Notes under the pieces: model-generated
What the model saw: the letters and a program-made list of their open reading frames with translations, nothing else
Told to the model about the DNA's origin: nothing
Database searches by the model: none
Program-made: the position numbers and the translations under genes
In this document: positions 34,651-44,740 of the stretch, piece after piece
Layout of the letters: each line of letters opens with the position of its first letter
Position numbering within the stretch: position 1 is the stretch's first letter
Source of the DNA: Austropuccinia psidii
Taxonomy: Eukaryota > Basidiomycota > Pucciniomycetes > Pucciniales > Sphaerophragmiaceae
Length of the DNA stretch: 64,000 bases
Direction of reading: 5' to 3'
Assembly (NCBI GenBank): GCA_023105745.1
Contig: JALGQZ010000014.1
Span: 2,513,888-2,577,887, forward strand

Positions 34651-34773
34651 AAACTGGTGGGCTCCCGAACACCATAAGACCCTGCCACTGTTTAGTGGTA
34701 TCTTAATATCCCCGCATTTTTTTTAAAAAAATTCTTCTTAATTATCTATTTCCTCTTGACTATTATCCTGAAA

Positions 34774-34950
34774 ATCCCCTTTCATATCTTCATTGTCAAA
34801 TTGATTTGAATTACCCCTTCTTTAGCTTGAGTAAGTTCTTCCCCTTCAAAATATGCTTTTTCTTCTTTTGAGTGGGTTGTATCCCAAAATGAATGCCATT
34901 GAGCTCTTCTGCTCAAAAATTGATGAAGAATGAGTATATGATTGTATATC
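34774..34950 (-). CDS. Small uncharacterised minus-strand open frame near the C1 3' end
   Basis: On the minus strand an ATG opens about 58 codons (TNEIYNHILILHQFLSRRAQ and onward), rich in aromatic, Glu and Lys residues. The segment upstream is also open in a neighbouring frame, which suggests a decayed longer product between the chromodomain and the 3' LTR. It is not recognised and could be chance. Confidence 0.2.
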
Positions 34951-35545
34951 TCATTTGTCATGGGCCCTTCCTTGCCATGACTGGAATTGTCTTGAAAAAA
35001 TCTTCAAGGGGGGTCTTGTCCCCAATAACCTTGGAAATACCTCAATATGGTCTTTGATCCTCTTTGGCCTTACCATAGTATTTTGGGCCTTGGCCCTTCC
35101 TATGGTGATTCTTGATAGAAATTCAATTTATGGCCATTTTGGTCTTTTCTGGGTTTTGGGTGCTTTTTTTGATTTAATGAATTTATGGCATTTTTGGCCA
35201 TTTGGGGTTCTTGGGGTCCTACAGTCCGCGGTGTGTGGGCCATGGACCGTACGCCGCGGTCTGCAGTCCGTGGGGGCTATTGGAGGCCCCCTGGGCCCAA
35301 TTTTTCTGGGGACCAAAAAGTGGCCCATGGCCTGGACCCATTGAGAGGGTCCAAGACCATCAAGATCCTGGCCTCCCCAAAGTTTCAGGGGATGTCCTGG
35401 GTGATGAATTCACCCCCAAAGGGGCCTTGAACCAACACCTTGGAGGTTTTAAGGGGGGCCATAATTTAGTTATGGCCCCATTTTCTTTGGGCTTGAAGTG
35501 GACTGATTCTGAAGTTCTGAATCTTCTGCTTTCATATTCTCAGCC
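34951..35545. other. GGCC-rich noncoding patch in the C1 3' region
   Basis: From about 35,090 to 35,480 the sequence is unusually G/C-rich for this window (GGCCATTTTGG-type words, GTCCGCGGTGTGTGGGCCATGGACCGTACGCC). Overlapping open frames on both strands here are compositional artefacts. A very similar style of sequence fills solo LTR D at 40,860-41,470. Confidence 0.5.
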
Positions 35546-36757
35546 ATGAGTTCCAAACTGGCTGAGCTCGCTGAATCTTCCCCTTATTTTCCGCCACCAT
35601 CTGTCCTTTGTGGTTCTGGTGTCCTCAGTTGATTGGCTTCATCTGGACATTTTGATCCCTCCCAAACTTATGATGGTTACAAGGCAGTTGAAGTTCTTGA
35701 TCCTGCTTGTACTGAATGTTTGGCCAATGGTAAGGATTGTTTTGAACATTAAAACCCTAGGTCATCAAAATGTCACTATTGCTACATTGTAAAGAAGCCA
35801 TGTTGTCGTACCGGTTTGCAAGCTTAAAATGTCAGGAGGTATTTTGGAGTAGGAAGGATGGGCCTTTTGGGAAAGAGTTCCCAGTTTCTGAGGCCCCTAC
35901 TCCTGATGGTACTTCAGGGCTTTCCCATTGTTAGTAATTTGATTATTTTGATTGAATTTGGTACTGATATTCTTGATTTAGTGACTGGTTCTAGGCAGAG
36001 GGATGTGGCGAGGTGGACCAATGTTGGAGGACCCATTGCAGTTGGTGGTAGGCTAATATACTCCAGCTCAGAGGTCCCAATCTCCAGAATCAATACTGAA
36101 GGAGTTGTGAAAAGGATAAGAAGGATTTCTGATTCCCCACCTGATCCAGATGCTGAAGGTAGTGATGAATTGGATGGTGAAGACGTTGAAGTGGTTCCTC
36201 ATTTGGTTGGCCATCAATCCAGCTCTTCCTCTTCTCAGCCTCTTGCCAACAGATTCCAAATTCATGTCATTCCCAGTACTCCCAGAACTTTCCAACCAAC
36301 TCTTGCTACTGTTCCTACTTCCCTTCCTCCAGCTTCACCAAGTTCTTCCCATGCCAGGCCTGCCTTGACTCAAGCAGTAAGACCATCCCCCATCCAAAAA
36401 CCCAGGAACTAACCCATAATCACCTCTCAACAACTCCAACCAATGGTCAGTTCCAGTAGAAGAAGAGATGGATTTTCTCCTTTACTGTTTCCTGCCGCTC
36501 AAGTAGTTCAGAGAAGAGATTGTTGGCCTATCCAAGTTACCAGAGAGTATCCAAATGCGGCGAGTGAAAAACAAGAAGCTGTGGCCAGGTTGTTCAGGAG
36601 AGTTGATAGAAATAGTAGGGAGGTGATTATGTATGATAATGACAGAACTATTCCAGGTACTGCTTCTGAGGAGATGGCTGAAAGATTTTCCTGGTATGAA
36701 GATGAGTTGATAAATGGTTTCCAGAGAACTTTTGATGATTTGGGTAGAGATAACTAG
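35546..36757 (+). pseudogene. Antisense accessory frame of C1 with a Zn2Cys6-like cysteine cluster
   Basis: It runs opposite to gag-pol. From the ATG at 35,546 the frame reads through three stops (35,630, 35,750, 35,825). Cysteines at 35,708, 35,717, 35,738, 35,771, 35,780 and 35,801 give CX2CX6CX10CX2CX6C, the spacing of Gal4-type zinc clusters. Near 35,840 the homologous-looking reading slips one frame (KDGPFGKEFPVSEAPTPDG). At about 35,920-35,980 a stop-rich piece may be an intron. From about 35,985 a long open part follows (SRQRDVARWTNVGGP, Ser/Pro-rich middle, TAA at 36,410-36,412) and ends with RLFRRVDRNSREVIMYDND and FSWYEDELINGFQRTFDDLG at 36,757. The protein would be about 400 residues. 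Only one Lys lies in the first loop, so DNA binding is not assured. Family unknown. Confidence 0.55.
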
Positions 36758-37420
36758 TTTCCTTGTTCTTGTTTGTGTTTGGTTTGACTTCTATCCCCAC
36801 TCTTATAAAATACTAAAAATGAAACAATAAATGGAACCTCCCAATACATGTTTTGGGGGGGATGCTGCTGCTTTAAAGAAATAAAAGAAAAAAAATTATA
36901 CCAGTAAAGAAAAAGAAAGAAAATGAGAGAAAAAGAAACAGAGAAATTCCTGAGGTTTGTCCTTCTTGTGATGAGATGCTTGATTTTGGACAAGAATTGT
37001 CTGAAAAATGAAAACCCAGCATTTGATGCTCACAGAGTGGCCAAGGTGATGTTTTACAAGAAGTAGAACCCTCAGGGATGCATACCAGGAGATGGAACTT
37101 ACTTTCATAACTCCCACTCCCCACCAAGTACCATAAAATGAAACAAATTGCCATAATTGACTTTGAATTAATGATGATTGACATAAATTGAAATACTAAT
37201 AAAAGGGAAAAGAAAATAAAAGAGAGATTTGGCCATATCTCGATAAGGTCCAAATTGGAGGGTATTAATGTTGCATGCTTCCTGAATCTGTCCAAAGAAC
37301 TGACAAGTGCTCACAAAGTGGCCAAGGTGATGCTTACAACAACATTTGGGTAGAATACCCCCTTAAAGGTGCATGCCAGAAGAGGAACTTACTTTCATAA
37401 CTTCCTCTCCCCACCAAGCA
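36758..37420. other. C1 3' noncoding region with a duplicated 115-bp block
   Basis: Two copies of GTGGCCAAGGTGATG[T]TTACAA then GAACTTACTTTCATAACT[TC]CC and CCCCACCAAG[TC]ACCATA lie at about 37,029-37,139 and 37,312-37,428, a period of about 283 bp. The rest is A-rich on the plus strand. The second copy touches the end of the chromodomain frame. Confidence 0.6.
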
Positions 37421-37429
37421 CCATAGAAA

Positions 37430-37621
37430 TCAAACTCTTGAGGTATTTGGACCAGGCTTGTCTGGATACAATGAGTGGAAGTCCTTGACAGGGTCTGGTG
37501 AGCTGGCAAGGTTGGAAGCTGGTTCCCAAGTTGTTCTTTCTGGGTCTTCACTGAATCTTTTCCACTCTACAAGGTACCATAATTTCCCTCTTCTGAGTTT
37601 GGAGTCCAGAACCTGGGCCAC
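37430..37621 (-). pseudogene. C1 integrase C-terminal chromodomain
   Basis: The minus-strand frame reads AQVLDSKLRRGKLWYLVEWK, then FSEDPERTTWEPASNL, which is a chromodomain: the aromatic cage positions and the W[EK]P end are present. It is in the same frame as the integrase upstream; three stops lie between (near 37,701, 37,677 and 37,626). In chromoviruses this domain directs integration to marked chromatin. One residue of the usual KG turn is altered (KRF). Confidence 0.85.
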
Positions 37622-39961
37622 TTCTTATTCTTCTTGCTCCTCCACTAGACCTGATTGTGGTGGCAATTGATGTCAATTCGGGATAGTTGATTGCTTTACT
37701 GGTTATAATGAGGACACATAGAATACAGGGTGAACTGAATTCCATTGTTGAGGCAACTTGAGGTGGTATGCATGACTTCCAATATTATTAATGACTTCAA
37801 AGGGTCCCAGCCATCTTTCTGAAAGTTTCTTGGTGGGTCTTGTAGTTTTGATGTTCTTGGAAGCTAGCCATACCTTATCCCCAGGTTGGAAATCAGGTGG
37901 AATTGACCTATTTATATCTGCATACTTCTTGAATCTCCTTATTGCTGACTCTAATTCTTCTTTGACAACTTGCTGTACTGATTGGAGTTTTGTTGATAAC
38001 CTTCCAGAAGGTGAGTCTTGAGAAATATGGATTGAGTAAAAACTGGGATTTCTCCCATAAATGCTGAAAAAAGGGGATTGCTTTGTTGCTGAATGTTCTG
38101 CATCATTGTAGGCAAATTCAGCCAGAGGGAGCCAGGTGTGCCAGTCATCTTGATGGTAATTGACATACATCCAAAGATACTGTTCTAGAATCTGATTTAC
38201 CCTCTCTGTCTGTCCATCTGTTTCAGGATGAAAAGCAGTTGAAATATCTCTTGATATCTTGAGCTGCTGACATAAATTGGTCCAGAATGATGAAATAAAT
38301 AAGGATCCTCTATCACTGACAATACTGACTGGAAGGCCATATTTGGAAAAGACATGGCTGATGAAGATTTGAGCTAATTCCAGAGCAGTGATTATTCCAT
38401 AAGCTGGAATAAAGATTGCCATTTTTGAGAACCTGTCCACAACTACTAGAATGGAGTAAAAGCTGTTGGACAGTGGCAATTGAGTGATAAAGTCCATTGA
38501 TAAAGAATTCCAAGGACCAGATGGAATTTGAAGAGGCTTGATTAATCCAAACTTCTTATGATGAATGTTCTTGTTTCTAGAGCATTGCTGACATGAGGAC
38601 ACATATTCCTTAATTAATTGATTCATGCCAGCCCAATGAAAGTCCCTATTGATGAGCTTGAGGGTCTTGTCCTGGACAGGATTGCCGGCCAAAGGTGATT
38701 CATGACGCCTTTGAAGAATATTGAGTTGGATTTCTTCATTTCTTGGGATTACCACTCTATCTTTGAATAATAATAACTTGGATTGAGGTTCAAGAGAATA
38801 ATCTGTAACTGATTCACCTCTTGCTAGTTGCTTGAGTATTTCTTTATAGTCTTTGTCTTGCCATACTTCTTTTTGGATTTTGTCAACCAAATCTGAGAAA
38901 ATTTCAACTTCAATTGAGAAGAATCTTGACTCTTGAATTCCATCTTGCTTGATTACTTGATGAAAATTCTGAGGATTCTTGCTGATGAAGTCCACCCCCC
39001 TCTCTGGGTACTTGTCATCCGGACATGACAAGGCATCTGGTAAAGTGGCCAGCCTGCCTGGGTGGTAGGTGATAGTGAAATGAAACTCAGAGAGAAATTC
39101 AGCCCAATGGGATTGACGACAAGTAAGAACTTTGGAATACATGAAATACTGAAGAGAAGAGTGGTCTGTCAAGACCTCAAAATAATGGGAAAGAGAAAGA
39201 AGAAAAGCTCTCCAGCGCTTGAGAGACCAAACTATGCCAAGGAGTTCCTTGTCATGAATTTCATAGTTCAGCTCATCTGGAAGAAGCTTGTGACTGTAAA
39301 ATGCAATGGGATGCTTTCCTGAGGCATTCACATGGCTCAGTACAGCACCCAAGGCATAATCAGAAGCACCAGTCTCTACAATAGTTGGTAGAGAAGGCTT
39401 GAAATGGGAAAGGATAGGAGTGGTGGTGAATGCTTCTTTGAGTATTTGAAACGGACTAAGAGCTTCCTCATTGAAGATAAAGGGAGAGTCTTTTTTGAGA
39501 AGGGAAGTGAGAGAAGTGATTTTGTTGGAGTAATTTTTAATGAAACAACAATAGAAATTGGCAAAGCCAAGAAAGGATTAAAGAGCCTTGATGTTCTTTG
39601 GCTGAGGCCAATTGAGGATTTTATGAACTTTAGAAGGATCCATCTTGAGGCCATCACTTGAAACAACATATCCCAAGTATTCCACACTTGATGCATGGAA
39701 TAAACATATGGAGGCTTTGGAAAACAAACTATTGTCCCTCAGTCGTTGGAGGACAGAGGCCACATGTTTGACATGTTCCTCCTCAGAACTGGAAAAGACC
39801 ATGATATCATCTAAATAAACTACAACAAAAATATCCAAGAAATCTGAGAATATGTCATTCACAAGATTCTGGAAAGAAGCTGGAGCATTGGTAAGGCCAA
39901 AGGGCATAACCAAATACTCATAACTACCATATTTGGTTCTGAAGGCATTTAAGTGCTCATC
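37622..39961 (-). pseudogene. C1 pol, downstream part: RT C-terminus, RNase H, integrase
   Basis: RT resumes right after the D insertion with AFRTKYGSYEYLVMPFGLTN and the intact active site VYLDDIMVF (near 39,803-39,820). A TAG near 39,578 interrupts the SFLGF block. In RNase H the first catalytic Asp is lost: VETGASDYALG where TDAS is expected. Integrase has the zinc-binding region HESPLAGNPVQ with Asn in place of the second His and CQQC intact. The DDE core is complete (MDFITQLP, VSDRGSLF, TERVNQILEQ), followed by a GPFEV block. The 549-codon open part is 37,703-39,352. It would be inactive as RNase H. Confidence 0.92.
39957..39961. repeat. Left copy of the D target-site duplication (TCATC)
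   Basis: TCATC at 39,957-39,961 equals TCATC at 41,500-41,504. With insertion and one copy removed, the RT frame of C1 is continuous. Confidence 0.92.
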
Positions 39962-41499
39962 TGTCACAGGGGCTCTTATGGAAGCAAGAGGGCCTGGCAC
40001 TCAGGAATCAAGAACTCACTTGGAGGGCTCCAAAATATGATAAGAAATACTACGGAATATATTTCTTAAGCAGGAATAAGAGAAAGGACAAATATGCCAA
40101 AGATACCAAAGAATAATAAGATGAATCCAGAGGCCAAAGATAAAAGGAAGCCAACCAAGTGAATCCTCAATTCACTGTTTCAACTTAAGATTATCAGTTT
40201 TAACTTTAATAAGATAAAAGAAAATAAGGATAAAATTAAATCCAATATATTAATTAACTGGGGAAAAAGTCCCCAGGTGATCAAAGGTAGCCGGTATATG
40301 TGAAAACTGAAAGATTGATCCTGGAAGGTGGATCAATGGCTGTATTGTCTGGATCGGGAAATACAGTTCTGGCTATCTTGGAATTCCCACAGTGGAATAT
40401 GGATTGGCCCAATTGGGCCAAGACCATACAGGTTGATTGAATGGGGCCTGTACGGATGAATTGAGTTGTCCAAGGAGTATTGAATACTTGATGTCTTGAC
40501 AACTGGTTGTAATGATGTAATACCTCTTGAGAATTGCCCTTGAATAATCCTGAATGAATTGTGCCAACCCAACTCCTGCAGATACAGGTGGTTGGGATCC
40601 TTGAAGAGTCTTCTGATTTCCGTCATAACTTGTCAGACTGAAGAGCTGATTAATCCTCCTTTGAAATGGGCATTGGGATTTGGGACCTTGATTTGGAAAA
40701 GTGGAATTGGGTCCTGAAAACGTCACCATTGGATTGCTGAGAAAAAATGGTGCATAATGGTATATAATACCATATATGCACCATGCCTGCAACCTTGAGT
40801 ACAGATGGTATGAAGGAAAGGAGGAAATCCCCTGGAGTTGAGGGGAAAGACAGGCTGAGCTGATCTGATGGCCTCTGGTGGTTGCCAGAGGCCATGGTTG
40901 AATTATTGGTCCATGGTGGTCTATGGCCAAAATTGGGTCCTACGGGATTTATGGCCAAAATGGTGTCCATGGGGTTTTTGGTCACTTTTGGGTCCAAGGG
41001 AATGGTGGCCAAAAGATGGCTCAGGTGGGCCCAATTGTGGTTTGGGACCTAGGTGGCTGGCCCCTTTTGGCCTCATTGGATTAGGCCAAAAGGGGCCTAA
41101 ATGGCCTACGGACCGCGGCCCATGGGCCATAGGAGCCGTAGGGGGCCTAAATGGCCCAAAAAGGCCATTTAGGCCAAAACCCCATTAATGAAAAGGGTGG
41201 CCCAGAATCCAAAATTGATGGCTAGGGGGCCTGGAGGCCCCTAGAAGACAAACTGACCCCCCAGGCCCAAAATCAAAGATGAAGGCCTGGGGGTTGGTCA
41301 AGTGGAAATTGGCCAAGGAGGCCAATTATGGCAGGATATGGCCTGAGGCCATAAAATGGCCATGGGAGGGTGTTATTGCGTGGATGCCATAGAACACCCA
41401 AGGGGGCCAATTGGCCATAAAAGATATGTTGTGACCAATTGGCCCCAGGTTGGATTGCCGCAACCATCAAGGAGGAGGGTCAAACTCGTGGTTGTGACA
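39962..41499 (-). mobile_element. Solo LTR D (1,538 bp) inside the C1 reverse transcriptase
   Basis: Ends TGTCACAGGGGCTC and GTGGTTGTGACA form a terminal inverted repeat, and the target duplication TCATC is perfect. The ends and a hairpin (CTGGGGaaaaagtCCCCAG, 40,259-40,277) resemble family C LTRs, so D is a related but longer family; the minus orientation is inferred from that. The region 40,860-41,470 is rich in GGCC words. There is no coding sequence, so it is a solo LTR left by LTR-LTR recombination. Confidence 0.92.
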
Positions 41500-41915
41500 T
41501 CATCCCCCTCTTTGATTCTCAAGAGATTATATGCACCATGCAGATCTATCTTGGAGAAGATAGTGGAACCTTTGAATATGGTAAGAAGCTGGTTCATAGG
41601 AGTAACAGGATACCTGTTCTTCCTAGTGACAGCATTTAGTTTGCGGTAGTCAACACACAAATGAAGACCTCCATCCTTTTTATTGACAAAAAGGACAGGT
41701 GCTCCTGTTGAAGAGGAGCTTTTCCTTATGAAACCTTTCTCTACATTCTCTGAAATGTAGGCCCACAGTGCTTCTGAATCTTGATTCAATAATGAGTAGA
41801 TAACACCAACTGGAGGTAGAAGACCCTCCAATTTGATATGATGATCACAGGCACGGTGGGGAAGAGGTTTCTCTGCTTTCACCTTGGAGAATACATCTAA
41901 ATATTGGTGCTAAGC
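41500..41915 (-). pseudogene. C1 pol, upstream part: RT N-terminus
   Basis: The minus-strand frame carries the classical Ty3 RT entry: VKAEKPLPHRACDHHIKLEG, then PVLFVNKKDGGLHLCVDYRK, NRYPVTPMNQLL and IFSKIDLHGAYNLLRIKEG, which breaks off exactly at solo LTR D. The catalytic Asp of the first motif (KIDL) is present. A stop lies at the upstream edge near 41,912. Confidence 0.9.
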
Positions 41916-42311
41916 AGGAGGGACTACCTTTGAAACAGTTTCAATTTCTTCTGGCTCTTCCTCCTCATCCCACTGCTCCTCCAGTCAGGCATGAAAATAC
42001 AAGGGAGGAAGGTCCATATCCCCTTTAAAGAGATGAAGTGAAGATATAGCAACATCTTCTCCAACATCTTATATCTCTTTGGAGACCGCATCTCTTGATT
42101 TGAGTAATGACTGAGATGGCATGATGGAAGGGATATGGACAGAAGAAGGAAGGGAAGGTGTCCTAAGCTCACCAACCAGAGCAACACTGTTTACAGCAGT
42201 GGCCAAGGCATTACTAGCAGAAGAATTAATACCACTAGAATCCTTATGACTAGAATCATAGGTGATCAATCCATTTTTCCAATCACTAATGGGATCAAAA
42301 TGTAGAGGAAA
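41916..42311 (-). pseudogene. C1 protease-RT linker
   Basis: Ser/Glu-rich minus-strand frames (for example SSHKDSSGINSSASNALATA near 42,240 and WDEEEEPEEIETVSKVV near 41,960) link protease and RT. Frames change at least once. No separate domain is seen. Confidence 0.5.
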
Positions 42312-42674
42312 TCATAGCCCAATATCAGGTCTTCTCCTTTGGGTGAATCTATGACAAAAAAAGTCCCATTCAAAGCTTGAGAAGGAAGGAAAGTCAACTA
42401 ACCACTTGGTATAATGGGTGATGAACAAGGCAGGGGATTCATTTGAATTCAGGATGAAAAGAGGAATCTTTTCAGGGAGCTCTGACATAGTCAATAAGTA
42501 CTTGAGACCAAAATTCTTTGCAATAAAAGAGTTTGTAGCACCAGAATCAATGAGAATAATATAAAAAATATCAGAGATGGAAGAAAAAATAATAAACTTT
42601 AAAGATTTCTTGACAGTAGTATTCAGAGTGCACAATTTTTCTCTTGAAGGAAATAAGTGAGAACCATTGAACAC
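42312..42674 (-). pseudogene. C1 aspartic protease
   Basis: A 120-codon frame with the active-site loop LIDSGATNSFIAKNFGLKY near 42,520-42,550, preceded by a hydrophobic strand. DSGA is intact. The end (CHRFTQRRRPDIGL) looks frameshifted relative to a normal retropepsin. Confidence 0.8.
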
Positions 42675-42688
42675 ATCATGATTCCCAC

Positions 42689-43021
42689 TCAGGCTTTTCC
42701 CTGCTTGCTAGGGAAGCCTCTTAATGACCCAGGCTTGTTCTGAGGCCTCTTGAAGCATTTTTCAATTGGGTGCTTTCCACCACAATAAGTACACAACCCT
42801 TCTTTGATCCTCCTCTCCTTTTCAGAACTGATTAATTTATTTCCCTTATTGAGGAGAGCAGAATGGGGCTTGTCCTTTGAAGCTTGAAATTGCTTTCCCT
42901 TCTTATTCTTCTTATGGTGAGGCCTTTTTTGAAGATGAATCTTGGGGAGGCCTTGAAGAATTGGATCCAGTAACAGGAGGCTTCTTTTCTTGATGAATAT
43001 GCTTCTCTTTCTGTCTCTCAT
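42689..43021 (-). pseudogene. C1 nucleocapsid with zinc knuckle
   Basis: A Lys-rich frame with CTYCGGKHPIEKC, a CX2CX3HX4C knuckle, near 42,750-42,790. It is in a different frame from the capsid part, so a frameshift lies near 42,912-43,021. Confidence 0.8.
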
Positions 43022-44048
43022 GGTATCTGGTATCTAATTTCAAGGTAATGTCCATGAGTTCTTGAAGAGTATCAAAATTGCCAGGGTAGGAAGCAAACTG
43101 GTCCAAGAGTCTTGATGCCAATCCTCTCTTATAAACATGAATATAAGCTCTTTCTCCCCAATCTCCAATTCTTGACATTAAACTTCTGAAATCAGCAATG
43201 TACAGGGGTACATGATCACTTTCCTTTATCCTCAAATTGTCCAACTCTTGTTCAGCTTTCCTGACTTTATTGGGATCACCAAACAGAGTGAATAATTGAG
43301 TTTTGAATAACTTCCAATTATTGAGGAGGTAGGAAGGATCTTCATTGGAAATATTGGAGATGTGGGGTTCAATCCATTTGCCAGCTCTACCAGTGAGAAA
43401 AGAAGTTTAGTACATAACTTTCTTCCTGTAAGAGAAGAAATTTGCTGGATCATTATGAAAAATGAGTTTACAGGATTGAATCAGCCCTCTCAACCTATGG
43501 GCTTGAGTACCATCAAAAGAATCAGGTGCTTTCATTGATGGAGTCTTGAATTCAGGGGCTTTGGAATTGTCCCTGGGGGCTGCTGCTTGAGAAATCTGTC
43601 CCATAATAGTAGCCATTTGCTCCATGATGTTGAGGAGACTTGGATCATATTGAGAGACAACAAGCTGATTAGTAGGGGCTAGATTAGAACCCTGGGGTAA
43701 CTCTGGTGCATTTTCCAAGGCATCTGCCACTTCAGTTTCCCCAGAATCTTCCTCTGCCACAGACTCCTCCTCCTCTTCATCTTCAACTTCTCCAAGTCTT
43801 TCTCTTGCACCTTCAGACATGCCAGGGTAGCCACCCAATAGGCCAGAGAAAGATCTTGATCTTCTGGATCTCATTCCCCCTCTTCTGAAGGGTGCTGCTC
43901 CTTCCATTGTGGGTCCTCTGTCCAAATTTGCACTCAGTTGATGAACTGATGGTGTGTGGTCAAGAGGAACCCTTGCTGTAGGAGTGAGAACAGCGGTATT
44001 TCTTTGAGTTCTAGAGTACTTGGCTGGAGGGCTATGCTGAACTGGCAT
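42912..44048 (-). pseudogene. C1 Gag capsid
   Basis: The start is placed at the ATG at 44,046-44,048 (MPVQHSPPAKYSRTQRN); the longer open frame to 44,150 is less likely because its extra codons are hydrophobic and AT-biased. An Arg/Gly and Glu-rich N-terminus precedes the retrotransposon Gag domain (PDSFDGTQAHRLRGLIQSCKL, WIEPHISN, LFGDPNKVRKAEQEL, YIADFRSLMSRIGDWGERAY). One TAG at 43,407-43,409 interrupts the domain. The frame ends in PPQDSSSKKASP. Confidence 0.85.
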
Positions 44049-44140
44049 TATTGAGAAATTAAGAATAAAAACTTGATGATAATTCAAAAAAAGGAGAAAA
44101 GCTTGTCCAAATAAATAATCAATAAATTCTTGATGATCTT

Positions 44141-44500
44141 GAGGAATCAATCAACAGTCTTGAGGTGAAAACAATTCAATAAATCAATCAATCAATTCAG
44201 TCAATATCAGCAGTCAATCAAATATCAATAATCTTGAAGAATTCAACAATCAATCAATAAGTCAATGTCTTCAATATCAATTCAAGGTCTTGAGGAATCA
44301 ATCAGTCAAATAAATATCAGGAATCAAAATCAATCAATAATCAATAATCAATTGATGAGGATCAATCAGTTATCTTTAGGAATTGAAACTCAATCAGTCC
44401 ACTCCAAATAAAATCCTTAATTGCTGAATCAATAACCCAATGAATCCCAATCAATCAACCAATCAATTAACCAATCAATAACTCCTGATAGGACCTGAAT
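44141..44500. repeat. Cryptically simple AATC/CAAT-rich tract in the C1 leader
   Basis: CAATCAATCAATCAATTCAG and similar words dominate, with interspersed TCTTGA[GA]GAAT. It lies in the leader between the 5' LTR and Gag on the minus strand. No coding. Confidence 0.7.
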
Positions 44501-44740
44501 GAGCAAACAAAAGAAATATTTTATTGAGAAAGAATTTAGAATGAAATGAGATGGTCAGCAATGAGTAATAAATGATAAGAATCAATTTTAATATGAATAT
44601 AATGAATGAGATGAAAATTGAAGATAGAAAAATCATAATCATGAAAATCATAATATCATAAAAGAGTCATAATTGATGAATGAGAGAAATGAAGTTAAAT
44701 GAATGAAAAGAAAGAACAAAATATTAGCTAATTAATTTAA
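44501..44740. other. C1 leader next to the 5' LTR, no primer site recognised
   Basis: Purine-rich plus strand (A/G-rich), pyrimidine-rich on the element strand. The first bases after the 5' LTR on the minus strand are TTAAATTAATTAGCTAATAT, without a TGG and without similarity to a tRNA end known to me. Confidence 0.5.

Noticed and set aside
35185..35549. Several overlapping open frames on both strands
   Set aside because: They arise from a GGCC-rich patch with few stops, have repetitive Gly/Pro/Trp composition and no family features.
40373..41188. Open frames up to 185 codons inside solo LTR D
   Set aside because: They lie fully within an LTR bounded by a target duplication; composition-driven.
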